A stretch of DNA of 51,509 bases from Hyphomicrobiaceae bacterium (GTDB taxonomy: Bacteria; Pseudomonadota; Alphaproteobacteria; Rhizobiales; Hyphomicrobiaceae), in contig JAHDXT010000024.1 in assembly GCA_023384095.1 (NCBI GenBank), forward strand, positions 1 through 51,509, given 5' to 3'. Of this stretch, positions 27,629-35,981 are shown piece by piece. A program made the position numbers and the translations under genes. The notes beneath the pieces were generated by a model. It was not told where the DNA came from. It did not search any database and saw nothing but the letters and a program-made list of their open reading frames with translations. The stretch's first letter is position 1. The number at the start of each line of letters is the position of its first letter.

Positions 27629-28869
27629 TGCGCGCCTCCCGGCCAGGGCAGACTCAATGTCCTGAGCGCCTCGATATCGACCTTCGCGTACATCCGGGTG
27701 GTGTCGTGGCTCTCCTGCCGCAGAAGTTGACCGATCTCCGACAAGGTCGCGCCGGAGCGGAGAAGCTCGGTGGCGAGGCTGTGCCGGAAGATATTGGCGC
27801 CGCGGTGAGCGCAACCTCCGATGAAGGCGCGATCGAGAGCTGTCTTGGCGATCCAAGTGATCGCGGAGCCAGACGCAAAGCCAATATGTGGTGCGAGCGT
27901 GCGAACGAACATCCGCCGGGACGACGACTTGGGGCGGCCATTGCGCAGATACGCGACGATGGCCGTACCGACGTCTGGCGGCATTGGCATCCGTGCGCGT
28001 TGCCGGCCCTTGGCGCGAACCCGCAACTCGCCGGCTCGCCAATCAATGTCGTCGAGGGTGAGCGTCGCGACCTCGTCGGCTCTGAGTCCGAGCTTGGCCA
28101 ACAGCATCAGGATGGCGTAGTCCCGCCGCCCCATCACGGTTGTCCGGTCGCAGCCGTCGAGAGCCTTCTGCACTTGCGCGCCCGATAGATAGGTCGGCAG
28201 AGTTGCGAGCTTCCATCGTCGCATCGACGGCACGCAATCGGCCAGCGAAGCCGGGTGCAGTCCCATGTGATGGAGGTACCGCAGAAAGGCACGCACCGAC
28301 CAGCACATTACCTTCCCGGTCTTCGGGCTCCAATCCTGGGCGTGGCGCTCGATGTAGCGGATCACATCCTCCTGACGGATCTTGCCGAGGTCGTCGGCGC
28401 CGGCGAGGCATACCTCGTGCAGAAACCGGCGGATCGTTGGGAGGTGACGGACGATAGACTTCGGTGCGAGACCGCGCTCCCGTCGCAGGTAGTCGGCAAA
28501 CTCGGCGAATATCTGGTCGTGCGGGGTGAGCGGTGGCGGTGCCGACGGAGCGATCGCACCTGCGTCGCACAGCACAGCCAACCATCGCCTGAGTGCTGAC
28601 CGGTCACCGGGCTGGATCGACTGCCTTCCGGCCCGGTGCCCAAGGTATTGGTCGACCATGCGTTCATCGAGGGCGGCAAGTGCGCAGCGACGGCTCGCCA
28701 TCCAACTCAGGAGCCCGCCGACCACGTTGAGGCAACGCCAAGTGCCGTGACGAGCCAGCCCGACCACAACGAGGCGAGCCGCGTAGCGCTCGATAAGCTG
28801 GCCGTGGGGGCCGCGCTTGAGATCCCGAAACAGCCGGCTCCGGCCCAAGTACTCTTCTGCACTCATCAT
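27625..28869 (-). CDS. ritA: Tyrosine recombinase RitA of RIT element 2
   Basis: 414 residues from ATG 28869 (GGAGG 5 nt upstream). A two-domain tyrosine recombinase: N-terminal SAM-like region (FADYLRRERGLAPKSIVRHL), catalytic Arg in LLAKLGLRADEVATL, FRHSLATELLRSGAT, and a C-terminal IGQLLRQESHDTTRMYAKVD with the nucleophile Tyr in RMYAKVD. Its layout matches RitA at 30994-32241 (415 residues). It appears intact although its element is truncated. Confidence 0.88.
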   Translation of the reverse strand: MMSAEEYLGRSRLFRDLKRGPHGQLIERYAARLVVVGLARHGTWRCLNVVGGLLSWMASRRCALAALDERMVDQYLGHRAGRQSIQPGDRSALRRWLAVLCDAGAIAPSAPPPLTPHDQIFAEFADYLRRERGLAPKSIVRHLPTIRRFLHEVCLAGADDLGKIRQEDVIRYIERHAQDWSPKTGKVMCWSVRAFLRYLHHMGLHPASLADCVPSMRRWKLATLPTYLSGAQVQKALDGCDRTTVMGRRDYAILMLLAKLGLRADEVATLTLDDIDWRAGELRVRAKGRQRARMPMPPDVGTAIVAYLRNGRPKSSSRRMFVRTLAPHIGFASGSAITWIAKTALDRAFIGGCAHRGANIFRHSLATELLRSGATLSEIGQLLRQESHDTTRMYAKVDIEALRTLSLPWPGGAQ

Positions 28870-28904
28870 CCTGCCCTCCGCTGTTGAAAGCGGTGGCACA
28901 GGAC

Positions 28905-29015
28905 GAACTATGCCGAGCCGATTACATCCCGGTCTCGGCGAATCCTGGGGAAAACGAGCCCGTTCGGCATAGTTCTGCAGTCGGCATAAACGGCTCTATG
29001 CCACGCGCGGCATAG
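28905..29015. repeat. RIT element 2, 5'-end recombinase-site array
   Basis: Four copies of a TATGCCGA-type motif. Read on the minus strand from the IS66 side: a dyad CTATGCC...GGCATAG (28996-29015, 7-bp arms), then TTTATGCCGA (near 28980-28990), then AACTATGCCGAAC (28962-28974), then an inverted copy CTCGGCATAGTTC (28905-28917) just before ritA. The order palindrome, forward, forward, inverted is the same as in RIT element 1 although the motif differs. The outer boundary with tnpC is at about 29,016. Confidence 0.7.
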
Positions 29016-30480
29016 GCAGGTCTCGATCAGCGTGTAGATCACTGCGGCCCGCTGGCCGCCGGCATCGGAGCCGCAGAAGATCCAGTTGCGACGACCAACC
29101 GCGATGCCGCGCACGGCGCGTTCGGCTGCGTTGCTGGAGAGGCAGATGCGGCCGTCTTCAAGAAAGCGCGTCATGGCCGCCCACCGCTTGAGGCTGTAAT
29201 CGATCGCCTTGGCGAGCGGGTTCCTGGAGGAGAGCTTCTTGCGTTCCTGGCGCAACCAGCGTTCGAGATCGCCGACCAGAGGTCGGGCACATGCCTGGCG
29301 TACCTCGCGACGGCGATCCGGCAACTGACCATTGATCGTGCGCTCGATGGCGAACAGCTCGTCGATGCGCTTGACGGCTTCGATCGCGACCGGTGCCTTC
29401 CGAAGGTCGGCCAGTTCGAAGAACTTGCGACGCCCGTGGGCCCAGCATCCCGCCTCGATGATCGGTCCGGGCTTGCGCTCGGCGACATAGAGGCCGTTGT
29501 AGCCGGCATAGGCGTCTGCCCGCATGATGCCGGTGTAGGACGCGAGATGGTTCAGCGGATGAATGCCGTCGCGGTTCGCCGTGTAGTGGTAAAGCGCGGC
29601 TGGGGTCACACCACCGCCGACCCGCGTGTCGTCACGCACATAGGCCCACAGCCGTCCCGTCGCGCATCTGCCCTTGGCGAGCGCCGGCACCGTGGTGTCG
29701 TCGGCGTGGATGCGTTCGGCCGTAAGGACGTGACGTGCAATCGCCCCGCGGAGAGGCTCGAGTGTAGCGGCGCAAGCGCCGACCCAATCGGCCAGCGTCG
29801 ACACGTCGAGATCGACGCCCTCGCCCGCGTAGATGCCGCTTTGACGGTTGAGCGGCAGGAGCGCGGCGAATTTGCCGAACAGAACATCCGCCAGGAGATG
29901 AGCGCTCGCACGCCCCCCGCGCGATCGGATGCGCAGGAGCCGGTGTCTGCACGATCGTATCGCAAGTCCGGCAGGCGAGCCGCTCACGCACATGGACGAT
30001 CACCTTCCAACGCGCGGGCATGCGCTCCAGGCTCTCGGTGGTGTCCTCTCCGAGCTTGCGGAACCGCGTCCCGTTGCAGCATGGCAGACTTCGGTGCCGC
30101 ATGTACGAGAGGCTCGCGCGGGAGATGCTCGGGCAGCGGCCGACGTGCAGGCTTGAGCGCGTCGGGTGCGGCCGCGCTCTCCGGGTTCCCGATCTCGGCG
30201 GCGACCTTCGTCTCGATGACGGTCTCCACCAACTCGGCCAGCTGCAGCTCGAGTTGCTCGATCAGCTTGGCGCCACGCTCGGAGGAGGCCCCGAACGCGT
30301 TGCGCTTCATTTTGGCGATCGTGAGCTTCAGGTTGGCGATCTCGGCGTCGAGATCGAGCACCTTCGCCTCGGCCGCTTCGGCGCGCGCCTCGACGGCGCT
30401 CAATGTGCGCCGCTCGGCCAGGAGCAGCTCCTTGCGGGCGTCTCGATATCGTCGGGCAGCTGGGCCGGGTCGATCATCAT
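29016..30480 (-). pseudogene. tnpC: IS66-family transposase TnpC, frameshifted and 3'-truncated
   Basis: Remnants of an IS66 DDE transposase lie in three frames: a start MMIDPAQLPDDIE at 30480, a coiled-coil N-terminal region (KLIEQLELQLAELVE), a zinc-finger-like part LACRTCDTIVQTPAPAHPI, and the catalytic region with VDLDVSTLADWVG, HADDTTVP and the C-terminal LSSNAAERAVRGIAVGRRNW. At least two, probably three, frameshifts separate them. After AVIYTLIETC the sequence switches to the end of RIT element 2, so the last ~40 residues are missing. It belongs to the same element as the tnpB and tnpA pieces. Confidence 0.85.
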
Positions 30481-30571
30481 GAATGGGATAATAGCTGCTT
30501 CGCGGCCCGACCGATCGTATCGCATCGCACTCAGCCAGCGGCCGCGTCGAACGCGCCACACTGACTGGCCA

Positions 30572-30812
30572 TCAGCCGGCGACCTCCGGCCGCCACGTGT
30601 GCCGTGGTGCGCGCCAATCGATTCCTTCCAACATGTAGCCGAGTTGCGCCGGGTGTCGGCCAGACGAAGCGCCCCAGACAGGCGCCATAGCCGTCGCGCC
30701 AGATGATCTTGATCTGATCGCTCCGCTTGCCGCGGAAGACGAAGAGATGCCCGCTGTGCGGATCTTGCTTCAGCATCTCCTGGACGAGCAGAGCAAGCGA
30801 CGCGAACCCTTT
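30572..30812 (-). pseudogene. tnpB: IS66 TnpB, 3' part (interrupted by RIT element 1)
   Basis: The downstream part of IS66 Orf2, from KGFASLALLVQEML through HSGHLFVFRGKRSDQIK to a C-terminal LGYMLEGIDWRAPRHTWRP that lies in another frame, ending with a stop at 30572-30574. The usual segment between ACL and GRFVWP is missing, and one frameshift follows. The missing first 20 residues are at 34237-34292, on the far side of the RIT element. The gene was thus already damaged or decayed after insertion. Confidence 0.85.
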
Positions 30813-30840
30813 GCGCTTATGTGGTGCACCACATAAGCGC
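30813..30840. repeat. 28-bp perfect palindrome at the left end of RIT element 1
   Basis: GCGCTTATGTGGTG is followed directly by its reverse complement, so 30813-30840 is a perfect palindrome centred on TGCA. It marks the exact junction with tnpB. It has no counterpart at the right end, but RIT element 2 has a similar dyad in the same place. Confidence 0.85.
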
Positions 30841-30876
30841 AATTATGTGGGGCGCACGATTATGCTGAGTCCGCGG
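30837..30876 (+). repeat. Left terminal inverted repeat of RIT element 1
   Basis: 40 bp beginning GCGCAATTATGTGGGGCGC and containing two direct copies of an ATTATGYKGRG motif (30841-30852 and 30858-30870). It matches the reverse complement of 34197-34236 at 36 of 40 positions. A third, inverted copy (CTCCGCATAATTC) is at 30937-30949. Confidence 0.85.
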
Positions 30877-30993
30877 ATGACCGATCCGAGACCCGCCCTG
30901 TTATCAACAGTTTAGTGCCCAGTGCCTGCTTCCTGGCTCCGCATAATTCGGGGCCTTCCTGCTGTCTCCATGGCAACGAGAAGGAAGCCGGGA

Positions 30994-32241
30994 ATGGCCA
31001 AGTCGAACGAGGATGGCTGCAACAAGCAGCTTTGCATGGATGCGGGCAATCTCGCCCCGCACGTGGCGGAGTTCACGCGTCACCTATCGGAGTTGGGGCA
31101 CACGGGCCTGACGGTGACCGGCTATGACGCCGCAGCCCGTCACCTCGCGCAATGGGCCGCGCTGACCAAGATCGCGGTCGCCGACATCGATGAGGCCGTC
31201 ATCGATCGGTTCGCTCGGCATCGCTGTCGATGCCCCGGCATTCGCCGCGAGAAGGGCGTGTCCGAGAAGTACGTGAGGCGGGTGCGTCGGTTCGTCGAGT
31301 TCCTCGGTGAGCTCGGGATTGTCCAACGCAAGGCGAAGGTCGCCTCACCAGTGTTCGACTGGCGGGTGGTCGAGTTCCAGGACTGGCTGCGGCAGCATCG
31401 CGGCATCACAGAACTGACGATCGGTCGGCACGGCCGCATGGTCATGCGGCTGCTCCCGGCGCTCGTCAGCAGGCCGCGAGGCTGGACTGCTCAACTCATT
31501 CGCGATGTGATCCTTGCGGAGGCGAAGCGGGTGTCGCTCGCCTACGTGAAGACGATGACGATGGCGCTCAGGGGATATCTGCGGTTCCTGGGCGCGCGGG
31601 GCCTATGCCGGGCCGGCCTCGAGCACGCCGTGCCGACCATTCCGCAGTGGCGGCTGTCGGCGTTACCCAGCTACATCAGCGTCGCCGAGGTCGAACGCTT
31701 GATTGCGACGTGTGACCTGACGAGACCGGCCGGCGTTCGCGACCGAGCCGTGCTGCTTTTGCTGGCGCGTCTGGGCTTGCGGGCCGGCGACGTGGTTGCA
31801 CTTCGTCTCGAGGCCATCGATTGGCAGCAGGCGACGATCACCGTTCGCGGCAAGGGCCGTCGCGAGACAAAGCTTCCGCTGCCCCAGGATGCGGGCGATG
31901 CCGTGCTCGCCTACCTGAAGCGAGGCCGGCCGTGTGCCGACTGCGATGAGTTGTTCCTCATGGCGAATGCTCCGTTCCGGCCGCTGCGCGGATCGACCGT
32001 CTCGAACATCGTGTGCCGAGCGCTCGACAGAGGTGGCATTGCAGCACCGACCAAGGGTGCCAACCTGCTCCGGCATTCGGCCGCGACGGCCATGCTGCGG
32101 GGCGGCGCGACGCTCGACATGGTCGGCGCCGTGCTGCGCCACCGCTCGCCGGACATGACCGCGCATTACGCCAAGGTCGATGTTTTGATGCTGCAGCAGA
32201 TCGCGCAGCCTTGGCCGGGAGACGCGTCATGCCGAGCCTGA
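30994..32241 (+). CDS. ritA: Tyrosine recombinase RitA of RIT element 1
   Basis: 415 residues from ATG 30994 (AGAAGGAAG upstream). N-terminal SAM-like DNA-binding region (VEFQDWLRQHRGITELTIGRH), catalytic Arg in LLARLGLRAGDVVAL, LLRHSAATAMLRGG, then LRHRSPDMTAHYAKVD with the nucleophilic Tyr. It is the first gene of a trio and homologous to the RitA at 27625-28869. The open frame extends back to 30922 but without conservation. It overlaps ritB by 13 nt. Confidence 0.9.
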   Translation: MAKSNEDGCNKQLCMDAGNLAPHVAEFTRHLSELGHTGLTVTGYDAAARHLAQWAALTKIAVADIDEAVIDRFARHRCRCPGIRREKGVSEKYVRRVRRFVEFLGELGIVQRKAKVASPVFDWRVVEFQDWLRQHRGITELTIGRHGRMVMRLLPALVSRPRGWTAQLIRDVILAEAKRVSLAYVKTMTMALRGYLRFLGARGLCRAGLEHAVPTIPQWRLSALPSYISVAEVERLIATCDLTRPAGVRDRAVLLLLARLGLRAGDVVALRLEAIDWQQATITVRGKGRRETKLPLPQDAGDAVLAYLKRGRPCADCDELFLMANAPFRPLRGSTVSNIVCRALDRGGIAAPTKGANLLRHSAATAMLRGGATLDMVGAVLRHRSPDMTAHYAKVDVLMLQQIAQPWPGDASCRA

Positions 32242-33149
32242 GCCAAGAACTTGCACGATACGTGGACCAGCAGCGCTCGCTGGGGTTCAAGTTCCGCATT
32301 CAGCACATCCTGCTGAGGGGGTTCGTCGCCTTCGCCGAAGAGCGCGGCGACAAGCAGATCAAGAGCGCGCGTGTTCTCGCGTGGGCCGCACGCGCGCCAT
32401 CCCCGGAGCAGCGCCGCAACCGGTTGCTCACCGTGCGGCGGTTTGCGCTGGCGATGCACGCCGAGAACTCGCGCCATCAGGTTCCGTCAGCGGATGCGCT
32501 CGGTCACGCCGTCGCCAAGCGGCGCTCGCCATATATCTACAGTGCGGACGAGATCGCACGATTGCTTCGCGCTGCCGCGGCCCTCGAGCCGGCGGGCTCG
32601 ATCAGACCGACCACGTACGCAACGCTGTTCGGCCTGCTCGCCGCTACCGGCATGCGGATCGCTGAGGCATTGGCGCTGCAGCTCGACGACGTGACCACGG
32701 ACGGGCTCGTCGTCCGAGAGACCAAGTTCCAGAAGAGCCGCCTCTTGCCGCTGCACACGACGACACGCCAGGCTCTCAATGGATATCTGGTCGCCCGCCG
32801 GTCGCTCGTCACTGCGGACCGTGCGCTCTTCGTATCGGTTGCCGGCGGAGCGTTGCCCTACAACACCGTGCGAAGGATCTTCCTGCAACTGCTCGATCGT
32901 ACTGATCTCAGGGGGGCAGACTCCGGGCGTGACCCGCGCATCCACGATCTGCGCCACACCTTCGCGGTCCGCTCGCTCGAACAGTGCCGCCACGAGCACA
33001 CTGCGGTCGCTCGCCATATCGTGGCGCTCAGCACCTACCTCGGCCACGCGCACGTGACTGACACCTACTGGTACTTGCAGGCCACGCCACCCCTGATGCG
33101 CCAGATCGCCGAGGCCGGCGAGGCACTGCTCATGGGAGGCGCCGCATGA
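32229..33149 (+). CDS. ritB: Tyrosine recombinase RitB of RIT element 1
   Basis: 306 residues. The Arg in AATGMRIAEALAL, IHDLRHTFAVRSL and the C-terminal LSTYLGHAHVTDTYWYLQ supply the R-HxxR-H-Y set, all present. The N-terminal half closely parallels the truncated RitB at 26987-27628. The ATG at 32229 lies inside the end of ritA, and its stop overlaps ritC in ATGA, so the trio is translationally coupled. Confidence 0.9.
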   Translation: MPSLSQELARYVDQQRSLGFKFRIQHILLRGFVAFAEERGDKQIKSARVLAWAARAPSPEQRRNRLLTVRRFALAMHAENSRHQVPSADALGHAVAKRRSPYIYSADEIARLLRAAAALEPAGSIRPTTYATLFGLLAATGMRIAEALALQLDDVTTDGLVVRETKFQKSRLLPLHTTTRQALNGYLVARRSLVTADRALFVSVAGGALPYNTVRRIFLQLLDRTDLRGADSGRDPRIHDLRHTFAVRSLEQCRHEHTAVARHIVALSTYLGHAHVTDTYWYLQATPPLMRQIAEAGEALLMGGAA

Positions 33150-34159
33150 CCGCGCTCGCTCCCTACCTGAGCAGCTTTCTGCGCGAGCATCTGCCCAAGG
33201 AGCGCCGGGCGAGCCAGCATACCTGCGAGGCATATGCACAGAGCTTCCAGATCCTGCTCGGCTTCGCCGCCGGTCGGCTCAAGATCAAGCCGTCGAACAT
33301 CGAGATTGAACGGCTCGACGCTCCCCTCATCCTGGCCTTCCTGGAACATTTGGAGAAGAAGCGCGGCAACTCGGCACGAACTCGCAATGCCCGGCTCGCC
33401 GCAATCAACGCGTTCTTTCGATACCTGGAATACAGGGTGCCGTCTTGCCTCGACCAGGCTCGCCGCATCCACGCGATCCCGATGAAGAAGACCGATCAGG
33501 CGCTCGTCGGCTATCTCACCCGTGACGAGCTGCAGGCTCTGCTCGACGCGCCGGACCTGAGCAGCGTGTCCGGCATCCGCGATCGAGCGATGCTGCATCT
33601 GGCCTTCGCTGCGGGCCTGCGCGTATCGGAGCTGACCGGTCTCCGGCTCGATCGGATCGACCGTCAGACCATGGCCAGCGTGCACATCATGGGCAAAGGG
33701 CGTCGCGAGCGTGTCCTGCCGCTCTGGAAGGAGACGGCTGCGGCTGTGAAGGCGTGGTTGAAGGTGCGCCCCGCCAGCAGTGCTCCTGAGCTGTTCCTCA
33801 ACGCCCGAGCCCAGGCGATGACGCGCTCAGGCTTCGAATACATCCTGGCCAAGCATGTCGCCACGGCCTCACGTGCCGCGCCGTCGATCGCCAACAAGGG
33901 CGTCAGTCCACACGTGCTGCGGCATACCTGCGCCATGCATACCCTGCAGGCAACCCGCGACGTGCGGAAAGTCTCGCTCTGGCTCGGACATGCCAGCCTG
34001 CAAAGCACCGAGGTCTACCTGCGCGCCGATCCGACCGAAAAGCTGGAAGCGCTCGCCGCGATGGCGTCGCCGATGTTGAAGCCCGGCCGCTTCCGCGCGC
34101 CCGACAAGCTCCTGGCCATGCTGAGCACGGCCGGACGCAAGCCGAATTATGCTGAGTGA
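33146..34159 (+). CDS. ritC: Tyrosine recombinase RitC of RIT element 1
   Basis: 337 residues, XerC/D-like: N-terminal SQHTCEAYAQSFQILLGFA, Arg in AAGLRVSELTGLRL, SPHVLRHTCAMHTL, and VSLWLGHASLQSTEVYLR with Tyr. All catalytic residues are seen. The last residues (PNYAE) overlap the first right-end recombinase-site copy at 34144-34157, so coding and site sequence are shared. This gene is missing from RIT element 2. Confidence 0.9.
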   Translation: MTALAPYLSSFLREHLPKERRASQHTCEAYAQSFQILLGFAAGRLKIKPSNIEIERLDAPLILAFLEHLEKKRGNSARTRNARLAAINAFFRYLEYRVPSCLDQARRIHAIPMKKTDQALVGYLTRDELQALLDAPDLSSVSGIRDRAMLHLAFAAGLRVSELTGLRLDRIDRQTMASVHIMGKGRRERVLPLWKETAAAVKAWLKVRPASSAPELFLNARAQAMTRSGFEYILAKHVATASRAAPSIANKGVSPHVLRHTCAMHTLQATRDVRKVSLWLGHASLQSTEVYLRADPTEKLEALAAMASPMLKPGRFRAPDKLLAMLSTAGRKPNYAE

Positions 34160-34236
34160 CACCGACGAGAAAGCCGCGGGCGGCAGCAACTTGCCGCCGC
34201 GCACTCCGCATAATCGTGCGCTCCGCATAATTGCGC
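34144..34236 (-). repeat. Right end of RIT element 1: site array and terminal inverted repeat
   Basis: Three copies of the ATTATGCNGAG motif: GAATTATGCTGAGT (34144-34157, forward), ACTCCGCATAATC (34203-34215, inverted) and CTCCGCATAATTGCGC (34221-34236, inverted). The mirror order at the left end is forward, forward, inverted. The terminal 40 bp (34197-34236) form the inverted repeat partner of 30837-30876. Confidence 0.8.
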
Positions 34237-34292
34237 ATGTTGGTGTGACCGGTTGCGAGCCAGATCCGTAGACCGGCGGGGACAGGGATCAT
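34237..34292 (-). pseudogene. tnpB: IS66 TnpB, 5' part
   Basis: The first 18-20 codons of IS66 Orf2 (MIPVPAGLRIWLATGHTNMR, the final Arg codon shared with GCGC of the RIT junction), starting at ATG 34292. The reading frame resumes at 30812 across the RIT element. It overlaps the region where tnpA should end. Confidence 0.85.
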
Positions 34293-34677
34293 CGCTTGTG
34301 TCCAGGGCGGCGACGATCCGCGTGAGGGCCGCAGCGTCGACATCCGAGCCGACCCGCACGATGCGCCCGTTGCCGAGTGTGATCTCAACGAGGCAGGGCA
34401 AAGTGCAACGCGGCTCGGAACCTCGCGTCGATGAGGACACAATCACGGCCGGCACGAAGGTGGGAGCTCGGGTTGGCGCTGGCGACGCAGCAGACTCGGT
34501 CGCCAGCCGGCGGCATCTGAACAGTAAACTGGTGTGCAGACCGTTCCGGCGCGCTACCTCCGAGACGGAGGCGCCGCTGTCGAGGAGGCCCAGGATCGCA
34601 CGCTTCTGCTCCGCGCTCCAGCGCCGCCGCGTGCTCGCGATGACCTCGAAACGCGGCGAGCCGCCCTCTCCAGACAT
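34293..34677 (-). CDS. tnpA: IS66 TnpA (Orf1)
   Basis: About 128 conserved residues from ATG 34677: a helix-turn-helix start RRRWSAEQKRAILGLLDSG and ASVSEVARRNGLHTSLLFRCRR, then a C-terminal half LVEITLGNGRIVRVGSDVDAAAL. This is the small DNA-binding accessory protein of IS66 transposition. No stop is met at the usual place next to the tnpB start; the open frame runs on to 34147 inside the RIT element, suggesting a small frameshift near the end or loss of the stop. The outer IS66 end is probably near 34,718 (ATAAGCG on the minus strand). Confidence 0.8.
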
Positions 34678-34764
34678 AGTGCCGACCTATCTCTTCCAAA
34701 CTTGGACCGGCGCTTATCGTCACCAACCATCCCGACCTGGCAAGACGGCCGTAGCCGGACGGGT

Positions 34765-35240
34765 ACCGTTCACCGCGATCGCCACCAGCAACGACACGTT
34801 GCACAACTCGCCCGCCCAGCTGCGCTTCATGACGATGCCGTCGAGGTACACGTAGGGGTGCTGGCCCTCGATCGGCCGATTGCGCCAGGTCTCAATCGTC
34901 TCATAGATCTTCTTATTGAGGAGGTCGGACACCGTCGATGGCGACACCCGCGTGCCCCACAGCGCCTCCGTGATGTCCTCAACGCGTCGAACCGAGACGC
35001 CCGCCAGGGCACATCTCGATCAGCGCCTCCTAAACGGAAGCTTCTCGCCGCCACTAGCGCTCGATGATCGCCGTCTCGAACGTCTGGCGCCGCAGCTTCG
35101 GCACCTTCATCGTCACATCGCTGGCCCTGGTCTGCAGGCCCGCTCGTAGTGGCCAGCCCCGCGTTGCGACGCGCCACGGTGCGCTCGTAACGCTGCGGTG
35201 TGATCTTCGCCTTCCGCGCCAAGCGCAGCGATCGCATCAA
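34765..35240 (-). pseudogene. IS256-family transposase remnant (N-terminal/middle)
   Basis: The clear part is MSPSTVSDLLNKKIYETIE, RNRPIEGQHPYVYLDGIVMK and SWAGELCNVSLLVAIAVNG, which is the catalytic-core start (YLDG Asp) of an IS256/Mutator-type transposase. The upstream coding part (about 34950-35240) is recognisable only across frameshifts. The sequence stops being IS256-like at about 34,765, close to the IS66 end, so IS66 probably inserted here or a deletion joined them. It is non-functional. Confidence 0.75.
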
Positions 35241-35276
35241 GCTTCTGATCTGGGACGGCAGCGGATCGGTGCTCCT

Positions 35277-35981
35277 TCACGCCGAGCGCAATGTGAGATA
35301 GCGATCTCTCTCGGCTTCGGCGTGTTGGAACTGCTCCCTTGAGCCTGAGTAGACGATTCGACCATACTCGAGAATATAGTGGCGATCAGCGAGTTCCATA
35401 CAAACTCTTAGGCTCTGTTCAACCAACAATACAGCAATCCCCGCGGCTTTGATCGACCGGATGACCGCAATCAACTCGTCAACGATCACGGGGGCGAGTC
35501 CCTCGGTCGGCTCGTCGAGCAGCAACATTTTCGGATTGTTGACGAGTGCGCGGGCGATGGCGAGCATCTGCTGCTCACCGCCGGAGAGGTTCGCGCCGCG
35601 GCTGTGCCGCCGCTCTCCGAGCCGAGGGAAAAATTCATAGATCGCGTCTATACTCCAAAGGCTGCCCTTGCGGCAGGCAATGGCGAGATTTTCCTCGACC
35701 GACAGCGTGCCGAATATGCCTCGATGCTCGGGCACGAGTGCGATGCCGCGACCGGCAATTTCATGCACCGGCAATCCGTCAATCGCCTGGCCGTCGAAGA
35801 TGACGCGGCCTTCGCGTGGCGAAACGATGCCGACAATGCTCTTCAGCGTAGTGGTCTTGCCTGCGCCGTTGCGTCCTAGCAGGCTGACGATTTCGCCCTT
35901 CGCGACCTCTAGTGCGACGCCATGCAAAATGTGGCTCTTGCCATAGAAGCTGTGCAAGGAATCCACCGTCAGCATCAGCAC
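35277..35981 (-). CDS. livF: Branched-chain-amino-acid-type ABC ATPase LivF
   Basis: 234 residues. Walker A GRNGAGKTTTLKSI, signature LSGGEQQMLAIARALV, Walker B MLLLDEPTEGLAP and the switch His in the AVLLVEQSLR region fit LivF. Together with LivG it powers import. Its start overlaps the livG end by 7 nt. It is the last gene of a liv operon that starts with the binding protein or the deiminase-like gene. Confidence 0.93.
   Translation of the reverse strand: MLMLTVDSLHSFYGKSHILHGVALEVAKGEIVSLLGRNGAGKTTTLKSIVGIVSPREGRVIFDGQAIDGLPVHEIAGRGIALVPEHRGIFGTLSVEENLAIACRKGSLWSIDAIYEFFPRLGERRHSRGANLSGGEQQMLAIARALVNNPKMLLLDEPTEGLAPVIVDELIAVIRSIKAAGIAVLLVEQSLRVCMELADRHYILEYGRIVYSGSREQFQHAEAERDRYLTLRSA

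Larger units (their letters stand above)
30813..34236 (+). mobile_element. Complete RIT (recombinase-in-trio) element 1
   Basis: A ~3.4-kb element with three overlapping tyrosine recombinase genes (ritA, ritB, ritC) flanked by inverted repeats. It splits tnpB of the IS66 element exactly: GCGC is found at both junctions, and joining 34237 to 30812 through one GCGC restores ...TNMR-KGFASL in frame. The inserted length net of one GCGC is 3,420 bp. RIT elements are a known class of such trios; their movement mechanism is little understood. All three recombinases look intact, so the element may still be functional. Confidence 0.88.
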
